From contig JAWWNJ010000293.1 in the NCBI GenBank assembly GCA_037176885.1, positions 22,012-86,011 of the forward strand: a stretch of DNA of 64,000 bases. The letters are read 5' to 3'. The notes beneath the pieces were generated by a model, which was not told where the DNA came from, did not search any database, and worked only from the letters and a program-made list of their open reading frames with translations. The position numbers and the translations under genes were made by a program. Source of the DNA: Favolaschia claudopus. Its lineage: Eukaryota > Basidiomycota > Agaricomycetes > Agaricales > Mycenaceae. This document shows, in pieces, positions 8,943 through 22,500 of this stretch (within the stretch, counting starts at the first letter, position 1; each line of letters starts with the position of its first letter).

Positions 8943-11900
8943 ATGGATAGACCGCCGTTGCCTTCCTCCAACTCGTCCTATGGAGATCCCTTCGCCAACC
9001 CTCGTCCCCATTTCGCAGAACCGTCTGAAGAGCACTACCCGAGACCATATGAGAGCTCTACTTCGCTCGGTATGACCCAGGATTTCCATCAAGACCACCA
9101 GTATGAGGACGATGAGTTTATTGAGAAGCAGCCTCTTGCAGGCGGCGAGTCGTTCACCGGTGGTTCTACCCCCCAGGGTGCGTCATTTGTCGCCAATGTA
9201 TCACTTGAATGCCTTCAACTCAACTGCCTTTGCAGCCCTGTCGACCCCAATGCCTATGGCGACCCCTATCATGGAGGGCGCCCGGGTTCAGTCGTTTCTA
9301 CTTCTACCACCGGCGTTGAGAGCGCCTGGCGTCGTCGTCAGACCATCAAGCGCGACCGGGGGTGTCACTAGGAAGGTCAAGCTCACCAATGGCAACTGGA
9401 TCACCGAATATCCCGTTCCCACCGCCGTTTATAGCGCCATCGAGGCCAACTTCCGCCAGACAAACACCACTGAGTTCTCACACATGCGGTATACTGCCGC
9501 TACAGTAGATCCCGATGAGTTTAACGAGGCAAATGGTAACGCATCCAATTGCAACATGTTTGCTGTCTGCTAAACTTTACATCCCTTAGGCTATTCTCTC
9601 CGTACTAAAATGTACAACCGCCAAACTGAGCTGCTTATTGCTGTCACCTCATACAATGAGGACAAGACTCTTTATGCCCGCACACTCCACGGTGTCATGC
9701 TCAACATTCGTGACATTTGCAAAACCAAGCAGTCCAAATACTGGCGTCGTACTGCAGAAGAGGGAAACCCCGGCTGGCAGAGAATCACCGTCGCTCTCAT
9801 TGTAGATGGTCTTGACAGCATGGACAAGAGCGTGCTCGATATTCTGGCCACTGTCGGAGTGTACCAGGATGGTGTCATGAAAAAGGACATCAACGATAAA
9901 CCGACCGTCGCACACATCTTCGAGGTAAAGCTCTCAGCGAATTCTTCAGTCGTGAGGCTCATGCGTGTGTCTGCAGTATACCACTCAGCTGTCGATCGAT
10001 ACCTCACCTCAGCTTGTGCTGCCACAAGCTGGTGACGCCAACAACCTTGTCCCCGGTACAGATTATCTTCGTTCTCAAGGCGAAAAATCAAAAGAAAATC
10101 AACTCTCACCGTTGGCTTTTCAACGCTATTGGTCGTATGCTACAGGTACGGTCTTCGCAATGCTTTTCATCTCTGCGATACTCATCACCTGGCAATGCAG
10201 CCAGAGACATGTGTCCTCATTGACGCGGGTACCAAGCCCGGCCACAAGTCTATTTACTACCTGTGGGAGGCATTCTACAATGACCCCAACCTCGGTGGTT
10301 GCTGTGGTGAAATTCACGCCATGATCAAAGGCGGCAAGAAGCTCCTCAATCCTCTTGTCGCGGCTCAGAACTTCGAGTACAAGATGTCCAACATCTTGGA
10401 TAAGCCTCTGGAAAGCAGCTTTGGCTACGTCTCTGTGCTCCCCGGTGCCTTTTCGGCATACCGTTACCGCGCTATTCTGGGCCGACCTCTCGAACAGTAC
10501 TTCCACGGTGATCACTCATTGGCGGATCGTTTGGGACCCAAGGGTATTTACGGAATGAACATTTTCACCAAAAACATGTTCTTGGCTGAGGATCGTATCC
10601 TCTGTTTCGAGCTGTGGCCAAGGCTGGTGACAGGTGGACGCTAACCTATGTCAAACCCAGCAAAGCTGAGACGGATGTACCCGAAACCGCTGTAGAGCTT
10701 ATCGGTCAGCGTCCGTCGGTGGTTGAATGGTTCTTTCGCTGCCTCGGTGTACGCCCTCGTCAATTTCTTCATGTTTTACAAATCCGGCCACGGTATCCTG
10801 CGCATGTTCTTCCTCCATATCCAGGCCATTGTACGTGTTTGCTCATCCTCATCATTCACTGTCGAGCCTCATCTGTTGCCAGTACAACATCTTCTCCCTC
10901 ATCTTCTCTGGTTTGCCCTGGCCAATCTTTGGCTCACGTTCTCTATCATTATCGACCTCCTCCCTGGCCAAGGAATCATCATTTTCGGCACGGCTTCTAT
11001 CACGCATTGGGTTAACAATGGATTCAAATGGCTTTATCTGTCCTTCCTCGCATTGCAGTTCGTACTTGCCCTAGGTAATCGACCAAAGGGTGAACGTTTT
11101 GCATATACGTTAACGCTATGGGTGTATGCCTTCCTCGCGGTTTATCTCCTTGTCTGCTCTTTCTGGCTCACGGGCAAGGCTTTTGCCAATATCCCGAAAG
11201 AGCTGGCGAACAAAACTACGAGTCAAGTCATCGCCACTTTCTATCAAGCCGCCTGTAGGTGCTTTGATAGCTGCAATGGTATCCACCTTTGGTAAGCAGG
11301 CTTTTTATCCCACTTCGCTTGTCCTGGACTGAATTCGCTGTCCAGGTATCTACTTCGCTGCGTCATTCTTGTACCGCGATCCCTGGCACTTGTTCTCGTC
11401 TTTCTGCAGTACCTCTGTCTCGCACCCAGCTTCACAAATGTTCTCAACGTCTACGCATTCTGTAACTTGCACGACGTATCGTGGGGTACAAAGGGTAGTG
11501 ACAAGGCGGAAGCGCTTCCTTCCGTTTCGACGAAGAAGAATGATACAGAAGCTGTCGTGGAGGACGTTGCGCATAAGCAGGAAGACGTCGATGCCGCCCT
11601 TCAAGGAGACTGTCACTCGCGCCATCACTAAAGTGGAAGTGAAAGAGGTACCAGAAAAGCCGACCATGGATGACGAGAATAGTGAGTTGTACAGTTTTTT
11701 TTGGCTGCAGTATCATGCTCATTCGTCGAATCTTACTAGAAACATTCCGTACTCGTCTCGTTGCCGCCTGGATGTTGAGCAACGCCACCCTCGCCATTGC
11801 CATCGAGAATTTGAACGGATTACAAAGCACGGACTTTGAAACGAACGAGCAGCAGCTCCAGAAAAGCAAAACGTCTACTTTGCAATCATTCTGTACTCGA

Positions 11901-12045
11901 CATTCGGCCTGTCGCTTGTACGATTCGCCGGGGTACGTGTTTCGGTTTCATTGAGATGGTGTCGAAGTCCTCATCTGCTTTCTTCTCGCAGTGCTTGTTC
12001 TACTTCTTCAAGCGGAATCTTTTCAGATTGTGCAGGAGGAACTGA
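8943..12045 (+). CDS. Chitin synthase, division 1
   Basis: Processive GT2 glycosyltransferase that polymerises chitin from UDP-GlcNAc at the plasma membrane. The protein, about 900 residues over many exons, has a disordered Pro/Ser-rich N-terminus, then the family blocks: [20 protein letters not shown] (9620), [26 protein letters not shown] (about 10090), LDxGTKPG-like [29 protein letters not shown] (about 10420), EDRILCFEL (about 10590) and QRRRW (about 10710). A cluster of membrane helices follows (10740-11200). After a cytosolic stretch, further helices end in a basic [12 protein letters not shown]. No myosin motor or cytochrome b5-like domain is present, consistent with class I-III. Two single-base breaks interrupt the exon: a missing G at about 10613 after EDRILCFEL, and an extra C at about 10713 inside QRRRW. 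Together they restore the frame. They look like consensus errors, because everything around them is conserved. Confidence 0.93.
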
Positions 12046-12348
12046 GCTCTGTGCCACGGTCTTTCTTGCTTTGCTTTCTTGATACACAACCACGATCCAC
12101 TCATTCTACCTCATACGGACTCAGACACACTATGTTACTAAACTATATTTAAGGAATATATTTCTGATTGTCGGTAGCCCGAACGTTGTCGCTACTTCAC
12201 ACTGCTTGCTGCCACGGTTCATTGAAACATTGTAGCACATTGTGGCATGGTCATCTGTATTTCTCAAGAGTACATGCCAGAAAACTCACTCCTGTCCTCG
12301 TCATAACCTCCCGCGGGTACATAAACGGGATCTCCATAACCCACGAAG

Positions 12349-13151
12349 TCACCATTCCAGGTCAACGTATGGGACTGCGCCGCTGCTGTGCAGTTCTTCC
12401 ATATGAGTTCGGATCCGGGTCAGTAACTCCGCATCTTCTACGCTTGTAGTGGATTCTTCAGATTGAGCTGATCTCCCCGTCGCATCGGATGATTCTGCTA
12501 GTGCACGGCGACACATTGGGCACGACCCATGCTAATTTCGTTCGTTATGCATCAGTGTCAATGGGAGTAACGAGATGTCGGAAGAATTTCCGCCGGTACG
12601 CACCCCGCCGCGAATCCATTTGGATATACTGGAAACGTTCAGAGCAAGGCAGTGTGCAGAGCTAGAACTAGTACGGACTCTCTCCGACAGAATAGATGTC
12701 CGCATTGCCAGGTTTCAGCGAGTTTGGTGACGCCTAGTTCTTCAGCAGGGTATGCGGGTGAATCCATGGCGAGCGCTGTTTCCTCCTCGGCTAGGATGGC
12801 GGCAAAGGGAGTGAAGCAGATGGGGCAGAGTGAGTCTATTCAAAATATTCCGCGTACCAATAACAAAACAGCTTCGAGGCTGCGGAATGCTTGCGTGGTG
12901 ACCTAAATCGCGGACCTGGTCCTCAGTCAGACGAGGTAGATGGTCGGTGAGTGATCGGCTCTGTCTGGGCGTAGTCGATTAATGAACGGCGACGCGCCGG
13001 AGGATTACACTCACTCGGGGGACAAGTGTGCTCCAGGATTTTCGCCACGAGCAATAGCATCAGAGACTATCTGAGAAATGCGCTCCCGAAGCTGGTTGAG
13101 GCTGGCGGCGTCCTGAGGCGCGGCGGCAAAAAGGGACTGCAAGTCGGCCAT
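12349..13151 (-). CDS. Small RING-finger protein (likely E3 ligase)
   Basis: Five exons give a protein of about 187 residues that starts MADLQSLFAAAP and ends VPYVDLEW. Every splice is GT-AG and all phases agree. A RING domain is assembled over exons 2-5: CPIC (about 12815), a 37-residue loop with GVTKL, CGHLFC, RRDISKWIRGG and CPMC (about 12518). The cysteines and histidine for two zinc ions are all present. RING proteins of this size usually recruit a ubiquitin E2. A second gene at 50223-51037 shares the GVTKL loop and the HGSCPxCR end, so the two are paralogues. The start is 208 bases from the divergent acyl-CoA synthetase. The target is unknown. Confidence 0.8.
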
Positions 13152-13359
13152 GGAAGTAAAGTATAGTCGATACGTGTCGCGCCGCGTATGCTTTCCGTAC
13201 GTAATTCAATTTCTGTCAAACTCAGGGAAATTCTCCTGTCAGTGGTCACGGTCGCGTGACTCGCGGTTCCGGCAATTTGTTCGGACCGAGAGGGAGGCAC
13301 CCTCCTGAAATCAGACATGCACTGGCAATCGACGGAGGACTTGTTCTTGAACCTTTACC

Positions 13360-16299
13360 ATGTCCACCCCTTGGATTCCGAAGCGCACTCTCGCAGAAGG
13401 TAGTCATTGCCATGTATTTCTACCGCACTCTCCCGATGGGCTCATCGCTTTTTTCTAGTTGAAGCCCTTCTCTGTGCTCCCGGTCAATCTCCAGGTGAAT
13501 TAACCAGAACAGGGTCCATTAATAGGCAAACACTAAAAACGGGAACTAGGCGATATTCTTGTTTTGGAATCGCGCGTCATTGACGGGCGGAGTACAACGA
13601 GTATACAAGAATCAGTGGCCGAGCACCCGTATATTCTGGCTGGGGACGTCCCAAATCTATGCCGTCCGTCGTCTCCTTTCTCCTTCCCCTAACACTTGTT
13701 CAGAGGACTTAACAGGACAGGACATATCTCGTGTTCGAGAACCAGAGATACACCTATAAAGAAACATTCATTCGGTCTCTGAAGGCTGCTGCAGTATTCA
13801 AGGACGTTTTTGGAGTGACCAAAGGCTAGTGTGGTTTCAACAACTTGAAGGTCGCGCATATCGCTAACGATTCGATCGGATATCACAGGAAACAGAGTCG
13901 CTATTTGCTCTCGCAATTATCCGGAATACATCGTTGCCTTTTGGGCCTGCCGTCAGTCTATGCGCTCCTTTAGTGAGAGTTTTTCCTTGCCTTACTTGTT
14001 CGCCTGCCTACAGACCTCCTGGGAGCCGTGCCAGTGCTCGCCAATGCGTAAGTTTGAAGTCAAGGTAGAGCAACGACTCTCTAAATCTATCTCAGGTGGC
14101 TCCCTAATGGACCTCTGCTTCATTGCCTGAATCTCACGCAATGCAAGCTGATCATGCTCGATTCAGAAAGGGTAAAAGCCAAGGAATCTCCTCCCTTGGT
14201 GCAAAACTAATCTCATACAGGCGGACCGACTTGAACCTGAGTTACAGAAGCTGACTGGGGGACCGAAAGTGGTGGTATTGGAAAGTCACGAAGGCAAAGG
14301 ACAATGGAAAGGAATGCAACCCTGGCAGCATGTACTCGAATCCTATAACGGAGACCCGCGCAAGGTAATACAAGACGATCCGAAGGTCGTGCCTGAGGAC
14401 GACTGTGTTATCTTTTTCACTTCTGGCACAACTGGTCTGCCGAGTAAGTTCCTGGCTTTTTCTTCCGCATGTAAACCAATATTTTCACAAGAGGGCGTTT
14501 TGAGCACTCAACGTCAATTTCTCACAAATCCAATCAACGTGAGTCTTGGTTTATTAAGGAGTAACAATGCAAAGCAACGAATACTCGTAACACGCATTCC
14601 AGACAATTGTTGCCAAACGCAGAGCTTTACTAAGACGCGGTGAAGATATCCCTGCGCCAACACCTCAAGATCCCCAACAGGGAGTTTTAATTGCTGTTTG
14701 TTTCTCCCACATACGATGTCATCTATTGCTCAAGTCTCTCATCCTCTAGGTGCCTTTGTTCCACGTCACGGTATGTCGTTATACCCATGCGTTTGCTGCT
14801 CTCAAATTAACGTGTCCTTCAAGGGGGTGAGCGCTGGCTCAGGAATTCTGTTCTACTCTTGACACCGTTCTATTCGACCAGTTATCCTCGCAGCTGGTGA
14901 TAGATCTCTTTCTCCCTCGTCAACATCCAGCTCATATCTGACAGATGTCGTCCACATTGGCGGTGCAAAAGTAGCTCTCACGCGAAAATGGAATCCCAAG
15001 GAAGCTGCCCAGTAAGAATAACGAATGGCGAGTTTTCCGTGCTGACTCGTTGCCCAGATTGATTCGTCGCGAGAAATTGACGACTACCGGAGGGTGCGCA
15101 GTTTCCGCTTGTTCTCCAAATGATCTTCCTGACTTTCGACAGGGTTCCTTCCATGTCTGTCGACCTAATCGAGAGCGAGCTCAAGGGCTACACTGGGCTC
15201 GAGATGATGTCGCACGGCGGCGCCGCTGCCGCTGCTGTACTAACTTCAAGAGCACGCGCAGTCTTCCCCAACACCATGCTGTCCGTTTGTTTTCCAGTGG
15301 CTGCATCACTGAAGTTCTGACGTAAATTTGCAGGGCTCAAGGGTATGTCCAATGAAGAAGATAAAACTGATGAATGAAACAACCTCGAATAGTTATGGCA
15401 TGACGGAATGCAACAGTCTTGCTGCTTCAATTGGTCGGTCTATTGTCTCTCGATGAGACGAGTTTGATAATGTTCCATAGCCGGAGAGGACTACGAAACC
15501 CACCCTACTTCGACGTATGTTGCTTCATCTGTCGCTCTGATCTAAAATCACCTGGGGGTGCATCAGGGGTCTGCCTGCACCAGTCAACGATTTTCTCATC
15601 GTCAAGGATGGAAAGATCATGCCTCGCGGGGGAGCTAGGTGAGATCTGGATTCGGGGCCCAAACGTCATGAAGGTTACTGGCGGGATCAAGGTAAATCTT
15701 TGCGACAATAACGCAACACTTGCAGTCGTTAACAGAACTCTATAGCGGCCACCGACAAGGTCGTCACCAAGGATGGATGGCTCATGAGCGGAGACATAGG
15801 TCTCCTGGACGAGCATGGTTTCCTCTACATTCGCGACCGAAGTAAGTTTCTGTGGTGCTGAACGCATCATGAACCTCAATTCGCTGCAGTCAAGGATATC
15901 ATCATACGTGGGGGTGAAAACATTGACTCGACAACAGTAGAGAATGCGCTCTTCATGGACGGGGTTATGGAAGTGGCTGCAGTCGCGGTACCGGATGAAA
16001 ACTCGGAGAATTAGTCGCTGCTGTGGTCTCCGTTCAAGCAGATCATCGGGCCAAGGTAACCGAAAAAGCCCTCATGGCTTTAGCGCGCAGTCGGTAAGTG
16101 TCAATTGAACGCTACTGATGGGCAAGTCACTGATATGTCTGACATCAGCTTGCCCAAGTTCGCGGTGCCCGTCTTGATCATTTTCCAAGAATTGCTTCCA
16201 CATAATGCCGCTGGTAAAATCATTAAAGGTCACCTGCGCACCGTGGCCCGCCTTGAGTGGGAGAAGCGAGGACGTCAACCCGTTATCGCGAAGCTGTAA
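13360..16299 (+). CDS. AMP-dependent acyl-CoA synthetase/ligase
   Basis: Activates a carboxylic acid as an acyl-AMP and then an acyl-CoA. The first exon reads [14 protein letters not shown] and many short introns follow. Visible signatures are the ATP P-loop [10 protein letters not shown] (about 14412), VPLFHVT (about 14753), YGMTECNS (about 15393), [18 protein letters not shown] (about 15790), [10 protein letters not shown] (about 15893) and the lysine motif AAGKIIKG (about 16210) near the C-terminus. The overall pattern is that of 4-coumarate-CoA-ligase-like and medium-chain enzymes; the acid used cannot be told from sequence. There is no obvious peroxisomal targeting signal, as the end is IAKL. 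The frame breaks at two places by one base: a G missing in NVMKGYW at about 15674, and an A missing at about 16012 before LVAAVVSV. Both sit in short homopolymers. Confidence 0.88.
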
Positions 16300-16469
16300 G
16301 CTAGAACGACCAATTATGTTGGTCGGTGGGTGTCGTTGGCTGGACCATTTCTCATAAGGATTTCCATGGATTTATCATTGTTTATCTACGAGCAAAATTG
16401 ACTGAATATTACGGGTATGGACTAGAGTAAATAACAGAGTTCCATGAAGTAATAACGGGAACGAAGACG

Positions 16470-19348
16470 CTAAACCTCTGCCACATCTCTCCTCCACTTG
16501 TCGACCGCACCATACTTGGCTTCATCGTGTAGCGATGCTAAGGAAGGAGCCACAGGAGGCTGCATCATCATTGGAGGACCAAAGAAACCGGATCCCATCA
16601 TCGGTTGTTGGAAGAACATGCTTTGGTGCATCTGAGCCTGCATCATCATATGTTGGTGCTGGGCCTGCGCTTGTGCCATCATGTTGAATTGAGAGCGGCG
16701 CTGCTGTTCAGGGTGATAAGCCAGAGGCATATCATCGTCGTCTCCTCCATGTCCAGACGTCGAAGGTAAGACTCGCGATGCGCGCAAACCGAGGGGCTGG
16801 TCGTCCTCGTCTTCGTCGTGTCGCGACTCAGACCGTCGGTCAAAGTTGATAGAGGGGAGACTGAGCTTGGTTTTCTGAAGAAGCACCGACAAGGGCTGCT
16901 CCTCGTCTGAGTCTGGAGATGTCTGGAGCTGCGTTGCTCGCTGTGCAGCACGATCGATTGTCGCAGCAAGCGGCAGGTCCTCTTCACTGTCATCGTCGTG
17001 CAGTTGGCGAGTGGGTTTCTGCGCCTTCTTTGGGTACCGCGGGCCCGTCCCAGTTGTACGAGTGGGACCACCCGCTTCTTCCTCGGACGACCAGCCATCA
17101 CGAGCGTTCTCTTGCCGTTGTGAAGGCCCAGCAGCATCACTTTCCTCACTGTCAGAATCATCATTAACTGGGGAGGTCTTCGCGGAGCCGAAGGAATCGC
17201 TGGTAAAACTGGAGGCCCTTCGTCCATCCGAGGTTGGTTTAAAACGGATTCAGAGGTGCTCATCGCCTCGGGCATTGCAGCCACAGACGACTCCTCTGTA
17301 GCTTTGCCTTTTCCCTTCCGTTTCTTCCTGCCTCGTTTCATCTCCGCTTTTTCCCTCCGCTGCTTTCCGCAGCTCTTCGTCAGCTTTCTCTTGGGCCTCG
17401 ATATCCTTCAATTTGGCAAGTTCGCGTTCCCACAGTGTGTCGACACCAAATACAGAACGACTGGTAGGGGCGCGGCTTCCGAGTCCAGGACGCAGCATCT
17501 TATCGTCCTCTTCGAAATTGAGCAGAGGCTGGGAATTTCTTCGACCTTGTGAGCCGAAGGAGTCCATATGCTGCGTCAAAGGTCGGCCGGAGGAATCGGG
17601 ACGGGCCTGTAACGACGCTGGATCTATAAGCGTACTGCGGCGCTGGGTTTGAGGGGCGTGCCATCATTGAAGGGCGCTCGTCGCAGTGAAAACCCTAGTC
17701 AAGGTGGTTAGGAAGATTGACCTGAGGACAGTTGCATGTATTACCGTGATTTTGATCTCATCTCAGCCTTGCGATTTTCAAGATCATCAATGAGACTCTT
17801 TCCAAGAAGCTTGCCTGCAGGCCGGTTGGGTTTCGACTGTTCGTCAGCGGGTAACGAGAATTGAGGAATTCCTTCATCCTCCAGCGGCATGGCCTGTTGC
17901 ACCTGCATACCATCCTCCGTAGCCCGCTGCATGTTATCATCAATGTCGGCATAAGTTACATCTCTGTGTCCGTCTACAAGTAAGGTGTTGCGGAATGTCA
18001 ATTGAGACAGAGTCAAATTCATTCGCGGGTTGGGAGTGAATAGGTTGGATGCAGTCGGTGGCGCAGAAGAGGACGAAGGATCAAGCGCGTGAGATGAACG
18101 TCGCGTCGATCGAGCACCTGGAGGGAGTGGAGGATCCGCAGAGACAAGAAACCATCTCGCGTTTGAGAAGTCGAAGACGGGACATTGGTTGTAGATTGCA
18201 GAGGGCTGGGCATTACAAGGATTTTCGGGCGCAACAGTTCCATGGTAGAATAGCGGCGTTCCCGGCCTTGACCGGTCTTTACGGAGGCGTCGTCCAACAT
18301 CATTCGCGTTCCCATTGACGCGGTTGATATAGTACGAGCATGAGCGGCGCCTTTGGGATCGAACTTCGACATCATGCTGGGAGGTCGTAGTGCAAACGGA
18401 TTGTTTTCGTCCAGCAGATTCATGCTACTACTGGAAATTGCGCGTGGTCGAGGACCCAAATCATCATCACCTGGAAAGGGTCTGGGATCCATGCTGCTAG
18501 ACGAGTATTGTCGATCGAATGCGGGCTGAGAATTCGGGTCGAATTTCGACGTGAAGACAGAGGACCGGAAATCATTCTGTCTTGGCTGTGGGGAAGGGGA
18601 ACGAACTGAGCCGGTAGGAAATGGAACTGAATCAGGCAAGGGTTGCGAAGTTACTCGTTGTCGCTGAAGTGGAACGGGCTCCATGTTTTCCAGATCGAGA
18701 GGCGAGGCAAAGGACTTCCTTCGAGTTTCTTCCGCCATTGCATTCGTCAAATTGTCTAGATTGCCAACGCTCATGGACCTTGTCGTATGGCGTACAGAAC
18801 CCTCACGGACCGACTGCACGGGGTGCGGGTTGGGAAGCTGGAGAGTCGAACTGCGCGACCTGCGTTTGGATTTCGGTTCCTTCTCTTTTGGCATGAAGGC
18901 ATCGATTCCCCAAGAAGAGAGATCGACCTCGACCTCATGTTCCTCCGGCTCTTCTCCGTCCTCGTCCTCGTAGTCCCCAGCCTCTTCTGCTCCGAAGGGA
19001 TTCCGCAGGATATTGAGAGACCCTCTAGATCTCCGTCCATCCAGTACGGACTCGCGACCATTCAAACTACCCGTTTCAGTGGGAAGTGCAACGCCGAGGT
19101 AGTCGCTTTTGCGGGCTACGGCGTCCGCTGCAGCGAGTTGTGTCTGAGATTGCTGGGCCCGTCTGAAGTTGGCGAATATGGCACTTTCTTGCGCTGAACG
19201 GTACGGCGCGTCCGGATTGTCAGGGTCGTTGTCATATTCTTCGAAAACCTAAGCCCTCGCAGGACTCGCAGAATCAGGTGCGATAATGTTCCGTACCTAG
19301 CAGGGCAGCAGCAAGCTGCAGACGAGAGAAAAGCGCCGGGGTAGCCAT
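16470..19348 (-). CDS. Large low-complexity protein, function unknown
   Basis: The gene starts MATPALFSRLQLAAALL, crosses short introns and some frame changes, and stops at 16470-16472. The protein of roughly 850 residues is Ser/Pro/Arg-rich. It has an acidic block (GDYEDEDGEEPEEHE), two short repeated motifs (SKFDPNSQP and SKFDPKGAA), several SSSMN/SSSMD motifs, a coiled-coil-like stretch (ELAKLKDIEAQEKADEEL) and a Met/Gln-rich tail that ends YGAVDKWRRDVAEV. The repeated RxxSxS patterns would suit a phosphorylated scaffold. No catalytic domain or membrane segment is seen. Similar proteins probably occur across basidiomycetes, but I cannot name a function. The frame changes near 17340 and 18020 may be sequence errors rather than introns. 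Confidence 0.6.
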
Positions 19349-19526
19349 GGATGGGCAGCACCACGTACTGCACGATCAAAGTAGCAGACGAGTTACGATG
19401 GGGGCGCGGCAGCTAATTATGTCACTTTGGATAGAAATCTTGCTGCTCGGCTCTGCAATTGATTCCAACTTTGTCCCAGATGCGTTGTTAATATGGTTAA
19501 TACAAGATGTCTGCCTTCCAATAATG

Positions 19527-22500
19527 CTATAGTTCGTCGTGGACAACAACATTCCCGTCCTCGTCAATTTCCTCCATCTCAATTTGAATTTGGTCTTTCA
19601 GGTGGTCCGGTAGTTCAATCCCAGGCTGGTCGCCTCCTGAGCTTGTTGCTGCTCCTGCTTGAACTGGCTGTAGTCCATGAACTGGTCCGCGAACTGGTCC
19701 GGTGCGACGTATTCCTCCGTCGGTAGCTCGGGATCAACTGGCGGGGCAGGTTTCACGGTCGAATCTGTTGGCGCGGTCTCAGAAACGCCGAGTGAGCGTC
19801 TCAAAACGCGGTCGACGCGGGAGAAAAAGCTGCTCGAGTCTAAGTGCAAATTCTCCATATGATAAAGGAAAAGCCCACATATTGGAATCGGGAACTTCGA
19901 AACCAGAGCGAACGAGAGCACCATCAATGAGAATAGAGGCAACCTCATTCAGCTCGGCTTCCGCCTCTACGTCGGGCTCCTCATCCTCCGCAGGAAGCCG
20001 TTCAACTCTGCGAAGGAGACCCTCTATTAAGGGAGAGCGTGGGTTGATTTCCAGAACCTTGGCCTTCTTCGCCATTTCATGCATGAAGTTTTGTTGCGGG
20101 TTCTTCCCGTTTTGGGCGTTTTGAGCACTCATCATCCGCTGCATGTTGGCAGTGTACCCGTGGCTATCCGCGACGATGGCGCAAGGACTGGTCACCAGAC
20201 GGTTGGAGACAACCACTAAGGATTTTTCTTATCAGGGCTCGGCGACGCTGGTGGAAGCGACACTGACCATCGCGAACGACTTCGTTCGAGTGTTCTTTAA
20301 GATATTTGAGTAAGGGTTGATACCTCTCGGTGGCAGCCTCTTTCTCTTCTTTCTCCTGCTCCTCAAGGTCTAAAGAGAACCTTGCATCAGGCAAGGCAAG
20401 CGTGAAACAAGAAAATGTTAGGGACCTTCGTCACCGAATTTCAGACCGGCTTTGGCGACGTCTTGGAAAGGAACGTTCCTGCAAGGATTGAGTCATTGTC
20501 ACGAATATAACGTGGACGCTCATAGACTCACTTGTAGTGACGGAGGTTCTGAACAAAGATCTCATCCAACGGTTCACCAAGCAAGAGAACTTCGTATCCC
20601 CGAGCATGAAGTTTTTCAACAAACACACTCTGTGCGAGATTCTCGGCTGATTTGCCCATCTCGGCGAGGTAGAAAATCTATTCGGAGAAAAAACGGTGAG
20701 TACCCTTGCTATAGGATTGCGTAACAAGATTCACCTGCTTCTGACCCTGCTTCTTGTTTCGAGATATTCGGAAAGCGAGGTGAAATTCCTCTGGTTAGTC
20801 GTGAAACGCGCCAGATTTGTCAGTTTATCGCGATTCTTGACGTCCTCGACGGCACCAAGCTTGAACACAGAGTTATAGACTTCGCCGATCTTCTCGAATT
20901 TCTCCTTGTCGTCCTCTGCAATCCGAGCGAAGAGCTGGAGGATCCGCTTCATAATAATCTGCTTCAATTGCCTGAGGAACCGAGTCGACTGAAGAGTCTC
21001 CCGAGAAACGTTCAACGGAAGATCTTCAGCGTCTACGACAGCCTTGACCCAGCTGGCCCATTTCGGAAGGGTGTCTTCACCCAGGTCCGACGTGATGAAC
21101 ACGCGCTTGACCATGAGCTTAACGTCGGTTGATTTGTATGTCAGGGGCTGCTTCCAGTACTCTTCATCGCTGTGTGTGCGTAGTAAGCATCAAGTTGGAC
21201 ATCTTGGCTAGAAGAGAAGATGCACAGTTTGCCAGGGAGATAGATGATTGATTTGAAGGATGTTCCCGACTCGGAGTCTCCAGAAAAGTGTGTCCATCCG
21301 AGAGGCTTGGTGTAATCCTTCCAAAACGCCGAGTAGAACAGTTCGTAGTCCTCTAAACAATAACATCAGTGAAACGTCCGCTAGTTTCTAGAGAAAATCA
21401 TTGACCATCAGAGGCATTCTTAGCATCCCTAAATGCCGGAGTTAGAGGTACGAATATGACGCAAAAAAACATGCACGGACCGCTGCCACAGAGGAGGGAG
21501 GGCGTTGAGTTGAACCCATTCATCGACCACAACGCTCTTCATCTTAGGAGGAGCAGGCTCGGCTTTAGGCTTTTCCTCAGGCTCATCCTCCACGATGGCC
21601 TCATCGCTGTCTTCGGATTCCTTCTTCGCAGCTTCTGAGGCTTCGGGCGCTGCATCTTCGGATGTCGAGGCTTCAACAGCATCCTCATCCGGGACTTGTT
21701 GCGTCTCTTGGGTAAAGAGGTAAATGGGGTAGACCGACGAGTACGAAGAATGCTTGTTGCTTTTTCAAGCCGTCAGCAACTGAGCCGACGAGAAATTGGG
21801 ATACACGTACACCAAACCCCGAAGTTTATCAGTATCGAGATATTCCACCGCATCTTCCTTCAAATGGAGAGTGATCTCGGTTCCATGAGTACCGAGCGTG
21901 TTTCCACGAGGGTCGGGGAATATCTCGAACGAACTGTCATCGGAGGAGGAGCTGAAGACATTTTGGGCCGGCTTGGGGTTTTTAGCTGTCTTTGGGGCGA
22001 TCGACGCGACATAGACGCGATCCGCCACAAGGAAGCTACTGTAGAAACCAAGACCAAATGCACCGATGAGGTTACCCTGGCCAGTGCCGTCTGAGTTCTC
22101 CGCCTTCGCGAGGAAATCCGAGGTTCCTGACTTGGCCAGAGTTCCCTACACCCCGACAGTAAGACGACCAGTCATAGACAGGTGGTATGAAAAACGAACA
22201 AGATTCGTGGTCAATTCCTCCACAGACATCCCAATACCAGTATCTGCATATACCGATTGAGACTGGTTTCGAACGTATTGCAAGGAATACACTAACCTGA
22301 AATGATAATGCGGCCCCCCTTGCCATCTTCGTCCTTTATGGCCTTAATAGTGACATTGAGAGGGTCGCTGCCAAGCGAGATAGACTTGTCCGTCAACGCG
22401 GTCAGCCGGAATTTTTCAGAGCATCCTGCATTGCATTAGTCGAAGCTGAGTATTGAAACTGCGTTCGCGTACATTCGCGTTCGAGATCAACTCTCGCAGG

